Below, one piece after another: positions 13,202 to 21,973 of a stretch of DNA of 64,000 nucleotides. Source of the stretch: CAMLIZ01 sp966212505 (GTDB taxonomy: Bacteria > Pseudomonadota > Gammaproteobacteria > Burkholderiales > Burkholderiaceae_C); NCBI GenBank assembly GCA_966212505.1, contig CBIHRS010000010.1, forward strand, positions 1 through 64,000, given 5' to 3'. Every line of letters starts with the position of its first letter. Position 1 is the first letter of the stretch. The translations under genes were made by a program, and so were the position numbers. Under the pieces are notes generated by a model. That model did not search any database. It had not been told where the DNA came from and saw nothing but the letters and a program-made list of their open reading frames with translations.

Positions 13202-16111
13202 TCAGCCGCACGCCCCCACGTGCCCGCACGCCGTGCAGAAGCTGCATCCATCCTTCTGGATCAGCGTGTCGTTGCCGCACTCCGGGCAGCGGGCGCCGCG
13301 CATCGGCTGCACGGCCGCCGGGCCGCCTTCGGGCGAGGCCAGGATGCCCATCTCCTGCAGCGGGAAGCCCTGCTCGTCGAGCACACCCAGCATCGCGTAG
13401 CGGTGGATGATCAGCCGCGCGATGTAGGCCACGGTCGACGGCCAGGTCTGCTGGCGCCGCTCGTGGGACAGGCTGGGCACGAAGGCCATGAAGTGGCCCA
13501 GCGGCTCGGCATACGACAGCAGCTTGCGCAGCTTCATGCCGATCCACGCGGGGTCGATCACTCGCATGTCGAGCGAGAGCACGCGGGCCAGGCCATCGAG
13601 CGCGCGCGGATAGTTGCCCGAGAAGCCGATCGCGCAGGGCCGGGTGCGCGCGCTGCCGCCGGCACCGGGCAGCACCACCTCCTTCAGCGTGAGCGTGAAG
13701 TCCTCGCCGGTGGCGGGGTTCTCGATGTCCACCGCCCAGGCCAGCGTGCCCGAGGGGCCGGTGTGCGGCTCGTCGAGGCTGAACATCGCGTCGAGCACCG
13801 GCGTGGCCGCAGCGCCGCCGCTCCACAAGCCCAGCTGCTCGCAGCGCCAGCGGATCACGGCCGCGGTGGCCGCTACCACGCCGGGAAACTGGCGCAGCTC
13901 GCCATGCGGCGGAAACGGCATCTCGAACGCACGCTCTTCCTGCACCGTGGCCAGCGCATCGAGCTTCAGCCGCACCCATTCGGCATCGCGAGCGCGCAGG
14001 TCCATCGAGAGCGTCTTGGCCAGCGCGCCGAGGCCGCGCGGCTGCTCGGCGCCGTTGACCCAGGCCTCGAAGGGCAGCGGCCGCGGGATCAGCTCCTCCG
14101 AGGGCGCCTCGCCGACGAAGAGGCCGAACTCGCCGTGCGGGTGCCGCACCATGAAGCACCAGGCCGCATTGCCGGCCGGAAACTCCGGCCGCCCCGGCCA
14201 GCGCAACGAGGCCAGCACCGGCAGCCGCGGCAGCCGCTCGAGCGCCAGGCGCTGGTTGGCATGGGCCGCCAGCGCGGGCGCTGGCGCGGCTTGGGGCTGC
14301 TGCGACTGCTGCGCCGGCTCCACGCTGAGCACCGAGCCGAGCACGCTGTTGGGCCGGTAGGTGGCCAGGCCCTTCAGGCCCGATGCCCAGGCCTTGAGGT
14401 ACAGGTCCTGGAAATCGGCATACGGATAGTCGGCCGGTACGTTCACCGTCTTGGAGATCGCGGTGTCGATGCAGGGCGCCACCGCGGCCACCATCTCTTC
14501 GTGGGCCTGCGCGCTCATCTCGAGCGCGGTGACGAACGATGCGGGCAGCGGCGCGTCGGCGCCCTTCAGATGTCTATACAGGCGCCACGCATGGTCTTCG
14601 ACCGCGTATTCCTTGAAGGTGCCGTCGGGCATGCGCTTCTTGCGCTGGTAGGTCCACGAGAACGCGGGCTCGATGCCGTTGCTGGCGTTGTCGGCAAAGG
14701 CCAGGCTGATGGTGCCGGTGGGCGCGATCGACAGCAGGTGCGAATTGCGCAAGCCATGCGCGCGGATGCGGTCCTTCAGCGCCTGCGGCAGGCGCGACGC
14801 GAAGGTGCCGCGGCGCAGGTAGAGGTCGGCGTTGAACAGCGGGAACGCACCGCGCTCCTGCGCCAGGTCGACCGAAGCCTCGTAGGCCGCGTCGCGCATC
14901 ACCTCCGAGATGTGGCGCGCCATCGCGCGCGCCGGCTCGGTGTCGTAGCGCAGGTTCAGCATTGCCAGCGCATCGCCCAGCCCGGTGAAGCCCAGGCCGA
15001 TGCGGCGCTTGTTGCGCGCCTCCTCCTGCTGGCGCGGCAGCGGCCAGTGGGTGATGTCGAGCACGTTGTCGAGCATGCGCACGCAGGTGCGCACCAGAGC
15101 AGTGAAGCCGGCTTCGTCGAAGCGGGCCTGGTCTTCGAACGGATCGCGGATGAAGTGCGTGAGATCGATGGAGCCGAGGCAGCAGCAGCCATACGGGGGC
15201 AACGGCTGTTCGGCGCAGGGATTGGTCGCCGCAATCGTCTCGCAATACGCCAGGTTGTTGTCGGCATTGATGCGGTCGAGGAACAGCACGCCCGGCTCGG
15301 CGTGGTCGTAGGTCGAGCGCATGATCTGGTCCCAGAGCTCGCGGGCCTTGAGCTTGCGGTAGACCCACAGGCCGTCGGCGCGCTGGTGGGCACCGGCGGC
15401 CTTCTGCTTCTCGCCGGGCGCGGCGCGGTGCACCAGCTCCACCTCGCCATCGGCCTGCACCGCCTGCATGAAGGCATCGGTGATGCCGACCGAGATGTTG
15501 AAGTTGCGCAGGTCGCCGGTGTCCTTGGCGTGGATGAACTCCTCGATGTCGGGATGGTCGCAGCGCAGCACACCCATCTGCGCGCCACGGCGCGCGCCGG
15601 CCGATTCCACCGTCTCGCAGGAGCGGTCGAACACGCGCATGTACGACACCGGCCCCGACGCATTGGACTGCGTGCTGCCCACCCAGGCGCCGCGCGGGCG
15701 GATGCGCGAGAAGTCGTAGCCCACGCCGCCGCCGCGGCGCATGGTCTCGGCCGCTTCGGTCAATGCGGTGTAGATGCCGGGGTGGCCGTCGTCGTCGTGC
15801 GCGATCGAGTCGCCCACCGGCTGCACGAAGCAGTTGATCAGCGTGGCCTCGAGCTCGGTGCCCGCGGCCGAGTTGATGCGGCCCGCGGGCACGAAGCCGG
15901 CCTCCTGCGCCTGCACGAAGGCGGCTTCCCACTTGGCCCGCTGCTCCGGCGCCTCCACCTCGGCCAGGGCGCGCGCCACACGGCGGCGCACGTCGGCGAT
16001 GCTGTGTTCATCGCCCTTGGCGTATTTCTCGAGCAGCACTTCCTCGCTGATGGCCTGGGCTGGCAGCGTGGCGATGGTGGCCGCGGGTGCGGGCTGGGTG
16101 GTCGATGTCAT
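13202..16111 (-). CDS. nrdJ: Class II (adenosylcobalamin-dependent) ribonucleotide reductase
   Basis: This 969-residue enzyme reduces ribonucleotides to deoxyribonucleotides with a B12 radical. Seen are the first redox cysteine in LINCFVQPVGDS, the glycine-rich EAAETMRRGGGVGYDFS loop, the active-site block NPCAEQPLPP, and the phosphate-binding region SIAPTGTISLAFADN. After about residue 600 come two copies of a related 110-residue module (for example LAKTLSMDLRARDAEWV versus LARVLSLDMRVIDPAWI), the TSCPD-type domain. The tail is a four-cysteine zinc ribbon (CPECG...CTACG) with a terminal CG, as in NrdJ. AGGAGG lies upstream of the ATG at 16,111. Activity would depend on cobalamin supply, but I saw no cobalamin riboswitch in the 207-bp upstream gap. 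Confidence 0.95.
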   Translation of the reverse strand: MTSTTQPAPAATIATLPAQAISEEVLLEKYAKGDEHSIADVRRRVARALAEVEAPEQRAKWEAAFVQAQEAGFVPAGRINSAAGTELEATLINCFVQPVGDSIAHDDDGHPGIYTALTEAAETMRRGGGVGYDFSRIRPRGAWVGSTQSNASGPVSYMRVFDRSCETVESAGARRGAQMGVLRCDHPDIEEFIHAKDTGDLRNFNISVGITDAFMQAVQADGEVELVHRAAPGEKQKAAGAHQRADGLWVYRKLKARELWDQIMRSTYDHAEPGVLFLDRINADNNLAYCETIAATNPCAEQPLPPYGCCCLGSIDLTHFIRDPFEDQARFDEAGFTALVRTCVRMLDNVLDITHWPLPRQQEEARNKRRIGLGFTGLGDALAMLNLRYDTEPARAMARHISEVMRDAAYEASVDLAQERGAFPLFNADLYLRRGTFASRLPQALKDRIRAHGLRNSHLLSIAPTGTISLAFADNASNGIEPAFSWTYQRKKRMPDGTFKEYAVEDHAWRLYRHLKGADAPLPASFVTALEMSAQAHEEMVAAVAPCIDTAISKTVNVPADYPYADFQDLYLKAWASGLKGLATYRPNSVLGSVLSVEPAQQSQQPQAAPAPALAAHANQRLALERLPRLPVLASLRWPGRPEFPAGNAAWCFMVRHPHGEFGLFVGEAPSEELIPRPLPFEAWVNGAEQPRGLGALAKTLSMDLRARDAEWVRLKLDALATVQEERAFEMPFPPHGELRQFPGVVAATAAVIRWRCEQLGLWSGGAAATPVLDAMFSLDEPHTGPSGTLAWAVDIENPATGEDFTLTLKEVVLPGAGGSARTRPCAIGFSGNYPRALDGLARVLSLDMRVIDPAWIGMKLRKLLSYAEPLGHFMAFVPSLSHERRQQTWPSTVAYIARLIIHRYAMLGVLDEQGFPLQEMGILASPEGGPAAVQPMRGARCPECGNDTLIQKDGCSFCTACGHVGACG

Positions 16112-16318
16112 CGGGCCTCCTCGGTTGGAACCGGCAGCACGGTAGCGATGCGCCGTCCGCAGGGGTTTGACCAGCGTCATGGAGATTGTGGGCCGGCGGG
16201 AACAACCCTGATGGGCTTGCGACCGCGGCCGGTTTCCGCGGTGGTCTTGCGTTGAGGCAAGGCCTTGCGGCGCGATCGCCGCTATGGTCGCGCCACCAGC
16301 TTTCCGCCCTGCCCCACC

Positions 16319-16720
16319 ATGCCGCGCGACCGCGACCACCTGCCCCTCGTCTACTCCTGCTCCGGCTGCTCCAGCGCGGCGCAGCTGGCCAACCACCTCG
16401 CGGTGAAGCTCGACCGCACCGGCTTGGCGGAGATGTCGTGCATCGCCGGCGTGGGTGGCGGCGTGCCGAGCCTGGTGCGCAAGGCGCGCGATGCCGCCGC
16501 CATCGGCCGGCCGATCATCGCGATCGATGGCTGCGTGCTGGCCTGTGTGCGGGCTGCGCTGGCGCAACGGCAGCTGCGGCCCACGGCACACGTGCAACTG
16601 GCCGAGGCCGGCGTGCGCAAGGCCTATCACGCCGATTTCGAGCCCGACGATGCCGAGCGGCTCTATACAGAACTGGCCGAGCGCGCCAAGGCACTGGCAG
16701 CGCTCACGCCAGCGCCTTGA
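16319..16720 (+). CDS. DGC-domain putative zinc-binding protein
   Basis: A cytosolic protein of 133 residues with the DGC signature (PF08859 type): CSGCSSAAQLANHLA near the N-terminus, EMSCIAG in the middle and IDGCVLACVRAAL further on. The six conserved cysteines likely bind zinc or another metal. The family is widespread but uncharacterised and is often found near metal or redox genes. The ATG at 16,319 (MPRDRDHLPL) is the most sensible start; earlier in-frame codons lie in the regulatory gap. It is divergent from nrdJ and overlaps the end of the convergent dehydrogenase gene by 17 bp. Confidence 0.78.
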   Translation: MPRDRDHLPLVYSCSGCSSAAQLANHLAVKLDRTGLAEMSCIAGVGGGVPSLVRKARDAAAIGRPIIAIDGCVLACVRAALAQRQLRPTAHVQLAEAGVRKAYHADFEPDDAERLYTELAERAKALAALTPAP

Positions 16721-17600
16721 GCACCTCGTCGGCGATCATCTCGCTGACCCGCTCGTTCGACTCCACTGTGACGCCAGCGATGTGTGGCGTGAGCAGCAGG
16801 TTGGGGCAGCCTTCGAAATGCGGCGCATGCGGCAGCGGCTCGTGCTCAAACACATCGAGCGCCGCACCACCGAGCGCCCCCGAGCGCAGCGCGGCCGCCA
16901 GCGCCGCCTCATCGACGATGCCGCCGCGCGCGGTGTTGATCAACACGGCACCGCGCTTCATGGCCGCAATGCGAGCGGCATCGAACAGCCCGCGCGTGCC
17001 GTCGGCCAGCGGCACATGCAGGCTGACCACATCGCTGCGGGCGATCAGTTCGTCGAGCGGAATCGCCTGCGGCGCACGGCTGCTCAGGCTGACCAGCACC
17101 TGCATGCCCAGCGCGCCGGCCTTCTGCGCGACGAGCTGGCCGATCGAGCCGTAGCCCACCAGGCCGAGGGTCTTGCCCGCGATCTCGCGGCCAGACGAGA
17201 GGGCCGCACGCGGCCAGCGCCCTGCCGCCACATCGGCGCCCGATCCATAGGCGCCGCGCAGCAGCAGCATCGCCGCGGCGATCACGTATTCGGCCACGCT
17301 GGCCGCATTGGCGCCGGTGGCGGGCACCACGCGCAGGCCCATCGCTTCGCAGCCGGCCACGTCGATGTTGTCCAGCCCCACGCCGAGCCGGCCCACCACC
17401 TTGCAGCGGCGCAACGCATCGAGCAGCTCGCCGCGCACCTCGGTGCGGTTGCGCACGATCAGCGCATCGGCGCTGACGCATTCGTTGAGCAGGCGCAGCG
17501 GGTCGTCGACCAGCGCCGGGTCATAGAGCACGTCGTGCGCGGCCTTCAGGCGCGCGACGGCGCGCTCGTCCATGAATTCGCTGACGACGATGCGGCGCAT
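16704..17600 (-). CDS. D-2-hydroxyacid dehydrogenase
   Basis: A 298-residue member of the NAD-dependent D-isomer 2-hydroxyacid dehydrogenase family (phosphoglycerate dehydrogenase/hydroxypyruvate reductase-like). It has the VGRLGVGLDNID motif, the NAD-binding fold LGLVGYGSIGQLVAQKA, the catalytic arginine in LINTARGGIVDE, the glutamate in DVFEHEPLP and the histidine in LTPHIAGVT. It lacks the C-terminal ACT regulatory domain of SerA, so a catabolic or detoxifying role on glyoxylate, hydroxypyruvate or a related acid is likelier than serine synthesis. The ATG at 17,600 is two bases after the stop of the arylamine N-acetyltransferase gene, so the two are co-transcribed. Confidence 0.88.
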   Translation of the reverse strand: MRRIVVSEFMDERAVARLKAAHDVLYDPALVDDPLRLLNECVSADALIVRNRTEVRGELLDALRRCKVVGRLGVGLDNIDVAGCEAMGLRVVPATGANAASVAEYVIAAAMLLLRGAYGSGADVAAGRWPRAALSSGREIAGKTLGLVGYGSIGQLVAQKAGALGMQVLVSLSSRAPQAIPLDELIARSDVVSLHVPLADGTRGLFDAARIAAMKRGAVLINTARGGIVDEAALAAALRSGALGGAALDVFEHEPLPHAPHFEGCPNLLLTPHIAGVTVESNERVSEMIADEVLKALA

Positions 17601-17602
17601 CG

Positions 17603-18430
17603 TCACGCCGGCACCTCCATCTCGGCCAGGCGCTGCAGCCGCTCGCGCCACTGCGGCACCTCAGGCACGCGCACGCCGAACACGCTGTCGAGCACTTCTC
17701 GGATCTCGTCGGCCGAGCCGAGCACGCGCTTGGTGCTCTCGGCGCCGAGGCGGTGCTGCGTGAGCACGTTGTTGGCCAGTGCATCGCGGCCGCCGTCGAT
17801 CGCGCGGCCCACGCTCAAGCGCTGCTTGAAATGCGACTCGGGGTGGTAGCAGTAGTAGCCGTTGACGATCTCGTAGTCGGGCAGGAAATGCGGCTGCAGG
17901 TCGAAGCGGTAGAGCGTGCGCCATTCGCCGGCCACCTCGGCCTGCATGAACAGGTCGCTGCCGCGGCGCACGAGGCGGTAGGGTTCGTGCGTGGTGGGCT
18001 GCGGCCCCTCGACATCGAGGCGGATAGGCGAAGGCAGCGTCATGCCACCGAAGCCGCCGTCGATCAGGAAGCTCTCACCTTCCACGTCGATGCGCAGCAG
18101 CATGTGGGTGCGGGCGCGTTGCGCGTCGTCGGGCGCGCCCCACAGCACGCGGGCGGCCAGCTGCGTGACCTGGAAGCCAAGCTGCTGCAGCACGCCCGAC
18201 AGCAGCAGGTTGTGCTCGAAGCAATAGCCGCCGCGCTGCCCCTGCACCAGCTTGCGCTGCAGCGAGGCGGGGTCGAGCCCGACCGGGATGTCGAGCAGCG
18301 GGTTCAGGTTCTCGAAGGCAATCGCGCGGGTGTGGGCGCGGTGCAGTGCGGTGAGCGTGTCGAGCCGGGGAGCCGTGGGGCCGCCGTGGCCGATGCGCGA
18401 GAAGTAGGCGTCGAGGTCGTATGCGTCCAT
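17603..18430 (-). CDS. nat: Arylamine N-acetyltransferase
   Basis: The 275-residue enzyme transfers an acetyl group from acetyl-CoA to aromatic amines and hydrazines. The catalytic triad is visible: Cys in RGGYCFEHN (near residue 70), His in RTHMLLR and Asp in LIDGGFGG. The N-terminal AFENLNPLL motif is also family-typical, and length agrees with bacterial NATs. The start at 18,430 (MDAYDLDAYFSRIG) follows the preceding methyltransferase stop by 7 bp. It is the middle gene of a compact minus-strand run (reductase, methyltransferase, NAT, dehydrogenase) spaced 2-8 bp, pointing to one operon of small-molecule enzymes. Confidence 0.92.
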   Translation of the reverse strand: MDAYDLDAYFSRIGHGGPTAPRLDTLTALHRAHTRAIAFENLNPLLDIPVGLDPASLQRKLVQGQRGGYCFEHNLLLSGVLQQLGFQVTQLAARVLWGAPDDAQRARTHMLLRIDVEGESFLIDGGFGGMTLPSPIRLDVEGPQPTTHEPYRLVRRGSDLFMQAEVAGEWRTLYRFDLQPHFLPDYEIVNGYYCYHPESHFKQRLSVGRAIDGGRDALANNVLTQHRLGAESTKRVLGSADEIREVLDSVFGVRVPEVPQWRERLQRLAEMEVPA

Positions 18431-18437
18431 CGCCCAA

Positions 18438-19046
18438 TCATCGCATCGACTCGAAGACCAGCATCTGGTTGTTGGCAGGCATCGCGATGCGCTCGCGCAG
18501 CGCCAGGCCATGCGCCCGCGCGGCCTCGGCCACCGCCTCGAGGTCGCGCACGCCCCACGCGGCGTCGCGCCGCTGCAGGTCGGCATCGAAGGCCGCGTTG
18601 CTCGGCGCGGTGTGCTCGCCCCCGATGCGATAGGGGCCGTAAAGGATCAGAAGCCCCTGCGGCACCAGGCAGCGCGCGGCCCCGCGCAGCAGGCCGAGGC
18701 AGGCCTGCCACGGCGCAATGTGGATCATGTTGGCGCAATAGATGGCATCGACCTCGCCGACCGGCCATTCATCGCTGGTGGCATCGAGCCGCAGCGGCGC
18801 CAGCACGTTGGGCAGGCCCGCGGTCCAGGCCTGGATCGAGGCGAAGCCCGCGTCGTCGAGATCGCTGGGCTGCCAGCGCCAACCCGGCAGCGCAGCGGCG
18901 AAGTGCGCCGCATGCTGGCCGGCGCCGCTGGCGATCTCGAGCAGGCGGCCAGTGGCCGGCAGCACGCGCTGCAGCACCTCGAGGATGGGGCCGCGGTTCC
19001 GTTCGGCCGCAGCGTTGTGGATGCGCAAGTCTTGCGGGGTCGTCAT
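18438..19046 (-). CDS. DUF938 SAM-dependent methyltransferase-like protein
   Basis: A 202-residue protein of the DUF938 family, a class I SAM methyltransferase fold. It starts with the typical RIHNAAAERNRGPILEVL, then motif I LLEIASGAGQHAAHFA, the acidic position in WQPSDLDD and the ANMIHIAPW motif. Family members are common in Proteobacteria and lack an established substrate. It sits 8 bp downstream of the ketopantoate reductase-like gene. Confidence 0.82.
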   Translation of the reverse strand: MTTPQDLRIHNAAAERNRGPILEVLQRVLPATGRLLEIASGAGQHAAHFAAALPGWRWQPSDLDDAGFASIQAWTAGLPNVLAPLRLDATSDEWPVGEVDAIYCANMIHIAPWQACLGLLRGAARCLVPQGLLILYGPYRIGGEHTAPSNAAFDADLQRRDAAWGVRDLEAVAEAARAHGLALRERIAMPANNQMLVFESMR

Positions 19047-19053
19047 GCGGGAG

Positions 19054-20037
19054 TCATGCGGGATACAGGCCCTTGACCCGCGCGAACAGCCGGGTCAGGC
19101 CGAACAGCGCATCGATGTTGGGCGTGGGCACGCCCACGCGTTCGCCCAGCTCGCGCACCGCGCCGACGATCGCATCGATCTCCAACGGCTTGCCGGCTTC
19201 GGCATCCTGCAGCATCGAGGTCTTGAAGGCGCCGAGCTTGCGCGTGAGCTCATGGCGCTCTTCGGGCGTCTGGTCGACCTTGCAGCCGATGCGCTCGCCG
19301 ATGCGGGCGGCCTCGGTCATCGCGGCAATGCAGAAGGCCTTGACCAGCGGGTCGTCGATGATGCGGTCGGCCGTGGCGCCGGTGATGGCCGACACCGGGT
19401 TGGTCGTGAGGTTGCCCCAGAGCTTGTACCAGATGTCGTAGTGGATGCGCTCCGACAGCGTGACCTCGAAGCCCGCGCCCGCCAGCAGCGCGGCCACGCG
19501 CTGCGTGCGTTCCTGCGGCGCGCCGCCCGGCTCGCCGATGATCAGGCCATGGCCCTTGTGGTGCTCCACCAGCCCCGGCTCGGTGACGCTGGCGCTGGCA
19601 TGCACCACGCAGCCGATCACGCGCCGCGCGACGATGGCGGCGGCGATCGAGCCATCGGGGTCGACACTGCGCAGCGCCAGGCCCGAGGCGGTGCCGGGCA
19701 GCCCCTGGCAGAACCACCAGGGCACGCCGTTCATCGCGGGCATCACGATGGTCTCGGGGCCGAGCAGCGGGCCGATCTGCCGCGCCACCTCGGTCATGGC
19801 CGGGCCTTTCACCGCGATCACGACGAGGTCCTGTGCCCCTAGTTCTTGGGGTGAACCTGCCGCAGCCAGCGGCGCCGACCGCAGCTCACCCTGCAGCTTC
19901 AGCCGCCAACCATGACGGCGCAACGCTTCTAGGGTCTGCCCTCTAGCGACCGCGCTCACCTCACATGTGCCGGCCATCGCAAGGCGTGCACCGATCAGGC
20001 CGCCGATCGCGCCGGCGCCCACCACACAGACTTTCAT
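19054..20037 (-). CDS. 2-dehydropantoate 2-reductase family protein
   Basis: The 327-residue NADPH-dependent reductase begins with the Rossmann motif VVGAGAIGGLIGARLA and has the ketopantoate reductase features NGVPWWF (substrate-side loop) and the catalytic-lysine region KLWGNLTTNP. PanE converts ketopantoate to pantoate in coenzyme A synthesis. Many genomes carry several paralogues of unknown substrate, and no pan genes are adjacent, so I do not assign the symbol. The start at 20,037 is the first ATG with a proper Rossmann N-terminus. It heads the four-gene minus-strand run and is divergent from tonB. Confidence 0.83.
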   Translation of the reverse strand: MKVCVVGAGAIGGLIGARLAMAGTCEVSAVARGQTLEALRRHGWRLKLQGELRSAPLAAAGSPQELGAQDLVVIAVKGPAMTEVARQIGPLLGPETIVMPAMNGVPWWFCQGLPGTASGLALRSVDPDGSIAAAIVARRVIGCVVHASASVTEPGLVEHHKGHGLIIGEPGGAPQERTQRVAALLAGAGFEVTLSERIHYDIWYKLWGNLTTNPVSAITGATADRIIDDPLVKAFCIAAMTEAARIGERIGCKVDQTPEERHELTRKLGAFKTSMLQDAEAGKPLEIDAIVGAVRELGERVGVPTPNIDALFGLTRLFARVKGLYPA

Positions 20038-20147
20038 CGTCACGTCTCCGTCAGATGGAGGATGCAGCGTAACCACAAGCAAAAACCCTCGCCGGCGATG
20101 AAATCCGGGGGCGTTGGCCTTACTCTTGCTACACGCCTAGACAAGTG

Positions 20148-20178
20148 GCCGACATGGGGTTTTCTGCACCCTGTCGGC
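20148..20178. promoter_or_regulatory. Inverted repeat in the panE-like/tonB divergent gap
   Basis: GCCGACA at 20,148-20,154 is mirrored by TGTCGGC at 20,172-20,178, with an inner GGG/CCC extending the stem. It lies midway between divergent genes, so it is more likely a regulator site than a terminator. It does not resemble a Fur box. Confidence 0.35.
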
Positions 20179-20287
20179 TAGGGTTTTGCCCCGGGGAATG
20201 CGTCAAAAGTTGGCGCTATAGTGCCGGGCTTTCGCGGCTCACGAGGCCGTGTACGCGGCCCACAAGGCCGTGTCGTAGACGGGTCAG

Positions 20288-20305
20288 CGCACCTCAAAAG
20301 GTGCG
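20288..20305 (+). promoter_or_regulatory. Hairpin in tonB leader
   Basis: CGCACCT-CAAA-AGGTGCG forms a perfect 7-bp stem directly in front of the GGAGGA ribosome site of the tonB-like gene. It could affect translation or mRNA stability. Confidence 0.4.
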
Positions 20306-20320
20306 TGGAGGATAAGACAA

Positions 20321-20998
20321 GTGGATTTTGCTGAACAGCAGCGCAGGCCGGCCAAACATCTGGTCGCCTTCAGTATCGTCGTGGTGCTGCACCTCTTGCT
20401 CGGCTATGCGCTGGTGAGTGGTCTGGCCCGACGGGTCGTCGAGGTCATCAAGGCCCCGATCGAGACCAAGATCATCGAAGAGGTGAAGCCTCCGCCCCCT
20501 CCGCCGGAGAACCTGCCTCCCCCGCCCAAGTTCGCGCCCCCACCTCCGTCGTTCGTGCCGCCGCCCGAGGTGGTCGTGAACCCGCCGCCGGTGCAGCAGC
20601 CGACGATCACGACCACGCAGGTGGCACCGCCGCCCGCACCGGTCAACATCGCGCCGCCGCCCGCACCGGAAGCGCCGCCCGCCCCGCCGGCTCCGCGCGT
20701 CGCACGCGCCGCCGTGCTGGACGTGAGCAGCTGCGAGCGCCCCAGCTACCCGGCCGCCGCACAGCGCGCCGAAGCCAAGGGCACGACCAAGATCCGCTTC
20801 ACGGTGGATGCGCAGGGTGTGGTCGATCCGTCCAAGACGGTGATCGAACGCTCGGCCGGCGGCTCCCGCGAGCACAAGATGCTCGACCGCGCCGCTGCCG
20901 AAGCACTCGGCAAGTGCCACTTCAAGCCCGGCACCGACGAGAACGGCAAGCCGATCGGCGGCACCACGGTCGTCGATTACGTCTGGAATCTCGAGTAA
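20321..20998 (+). CDS. tonB: TonB energy-transducing protein
   Basis: The 225-residue protein spans the periplasm and passes proton-motive energy from ExbB-ExbD to outer-membrane receptors. It has one N-terminal membrane helix (about residues 14-33), a long proline-rich periplasmic spacer (about 48-125, with PPPP and PAPE blocks) and a C-terminal TonB domain starting near RPSYPAAAQR with KIRFTVDAQGVV. Two cysteines, in SSCERP and KCHFKP, flank the C-terminal fold and may form a disulfide. The start is GTG at 20,321 after GGAGGA. It opens the tonB-exbB-exbD-exbD-TPR operon. No Fur site was recognised upstream. Confidence 0.93.
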   Translation: MDFAEQQRRPAKHLVAFSIVVVLHLLLGYALVSGLARRVVEVIKAPIETKIIEEVKPPPPPPENLPPPPKFAPPPPSFVPPPEVVVNPPPVQQPTITTTQVAPPPAPVNIAPPPAPEAPPAPPAPRVARAAVLDVSSCERPSYPAAAQRAEAKGTTKIRFTVDAQGVVDPSKTVIERSAGGSREHKMLDRAAAEALGKCHFKPGTDENGKPIGGTTVVDYVWNLE

Positions 20999-21078
20999 GC
21001 CGCGACCCGCGGAAGTCCCTTTCTTTTTCGATGGCGCCCACAACCGACGAAGCGGGCGCCTGGTCCTCTGGAGGAATC

Positions 21079-21942
21079 ATGTCCTTGATCAAATTCGTGC
21101 GCGCTCCCTTTGCTGCCGCGCTGATCGCCGGTGCCGCACTCGGCACCGCCCTGCCGCTGAACGCCGTGGCCCAGGCCGCCTCCGCCCCGGCAGCCGAAGC
21201 TTCCGCAGCCCCGGCCGCCCCTGCGGCGCCCGCCGTTGCCACCGCACCGGTGGCCACCACCGCCAAGGAATCGGTCGAGAACCCCTACGGCCTCGAGGCG
21301 CTGTGGAAGGGCGGCGACTTCGTCGCCCGCAGCACGCTGGTGATCATGGTGATCATGAGCCTGGGCAGCTGGTACATCATCTTCACGAAGCTGTTCGAGC
21401 AGCGCAAGCTGATGAAGAGCGCCGAAGCCGCCGGCAAGGACTTCTGGGCCGCCGGCTCGGTGAAGGCCGGCGCCGGCAAGCTCGACGAAGGCAGCGCCTT
21501 CCGCTTCATCGCCGAGCAGGGCGTCAAGAGCGCCGAGCACCACGAAGGCACGCTGGTCGAGCAGATCGACCTGAACACCTGGGTGGGCATGAGCATCCAG
21601 CGCGCGGTTGAAAACGTGCAGAGCCGCCTGCAGGACGGCCTGGCCTTCCTGGCCACGGTGGGTTCCACCGCACCGTTCGTCGGCCTGTTCGGCACCGTCT
21701 GGGGCATCTACAACGCGCTCACCGCCATCGGCATCGCGGGCCAGGCCTCGATCGACAAGGTAGCCGGCCCGGTGGGCGAGTCGCTGATCATGACCGCCTT
21801 CGGCCTGTTCGTCGCGGTGCCCGCGGTGATGGGCTACAACTGGCTGATCCGCCGCAACAAGGCCGCGATGGAGCGCGTGCGCGCCTTCTCCGGCGACCTG
21901 CACAACGTGCTGCTGGCCGGCAACGCGAAGGTCATCCGCTGA
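21079..21942 (+). CDS. exbB: ExbB proton-channel protein
   Basis: The 287-residue MotA/TolQ/ExbB-family subunit forms the proton channel with ExbD and drives TonB. An N-terminal hydrophobic segment followed by an Ala/Pro-rich stretch (residues 1-65) looks like the cleavable or anchoring extension found in long ExbB variants. Three membrane helices follow (about 85-105, 195-215 and 240-262), including the signature GSTAPFVGLFGTVWGIYNA. The start at 21,079 has GGAGGAA upstream; the longer frame overlaps tonB and is not used. Confidence 0.93.
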   Translation: MSLIKFVRAPFAAALIAGAALGTALPLNAVAQAASAPAAEASAAPAAPAAPAVATAPVATTAKESVENPYGLEALWKGGDFVARSTLVIMVIMSLGSWYIIFTKLFEQRKLMKSAEAAGKDFWAAGSVKAGAGKLDEGSAFRFIAEQGVKSAEHHEGTLVEQIDLNTWVGMSIQRAVENVQSRLQDGLAFLATVGSTAPFVGLFGTVWGIYNALTAIGIAGQASIDKVAGPVGESLIMTAFGLFVAVPAVMGYNWLIRRNKAAMERVRAFSGDLHNVLLAGNAKVIR

Positions 21943-21973
21943 ACCTTCCCTGCAGTTCCAGAAGGGGGCCATC

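Noticed and set aside
16112..16318. Cobalamin riboswitch upstream of nrdJ
   Set aside because: The 207-bp gap lacks the B12-box consensus and paired elements of sufficient length that I can recognise.
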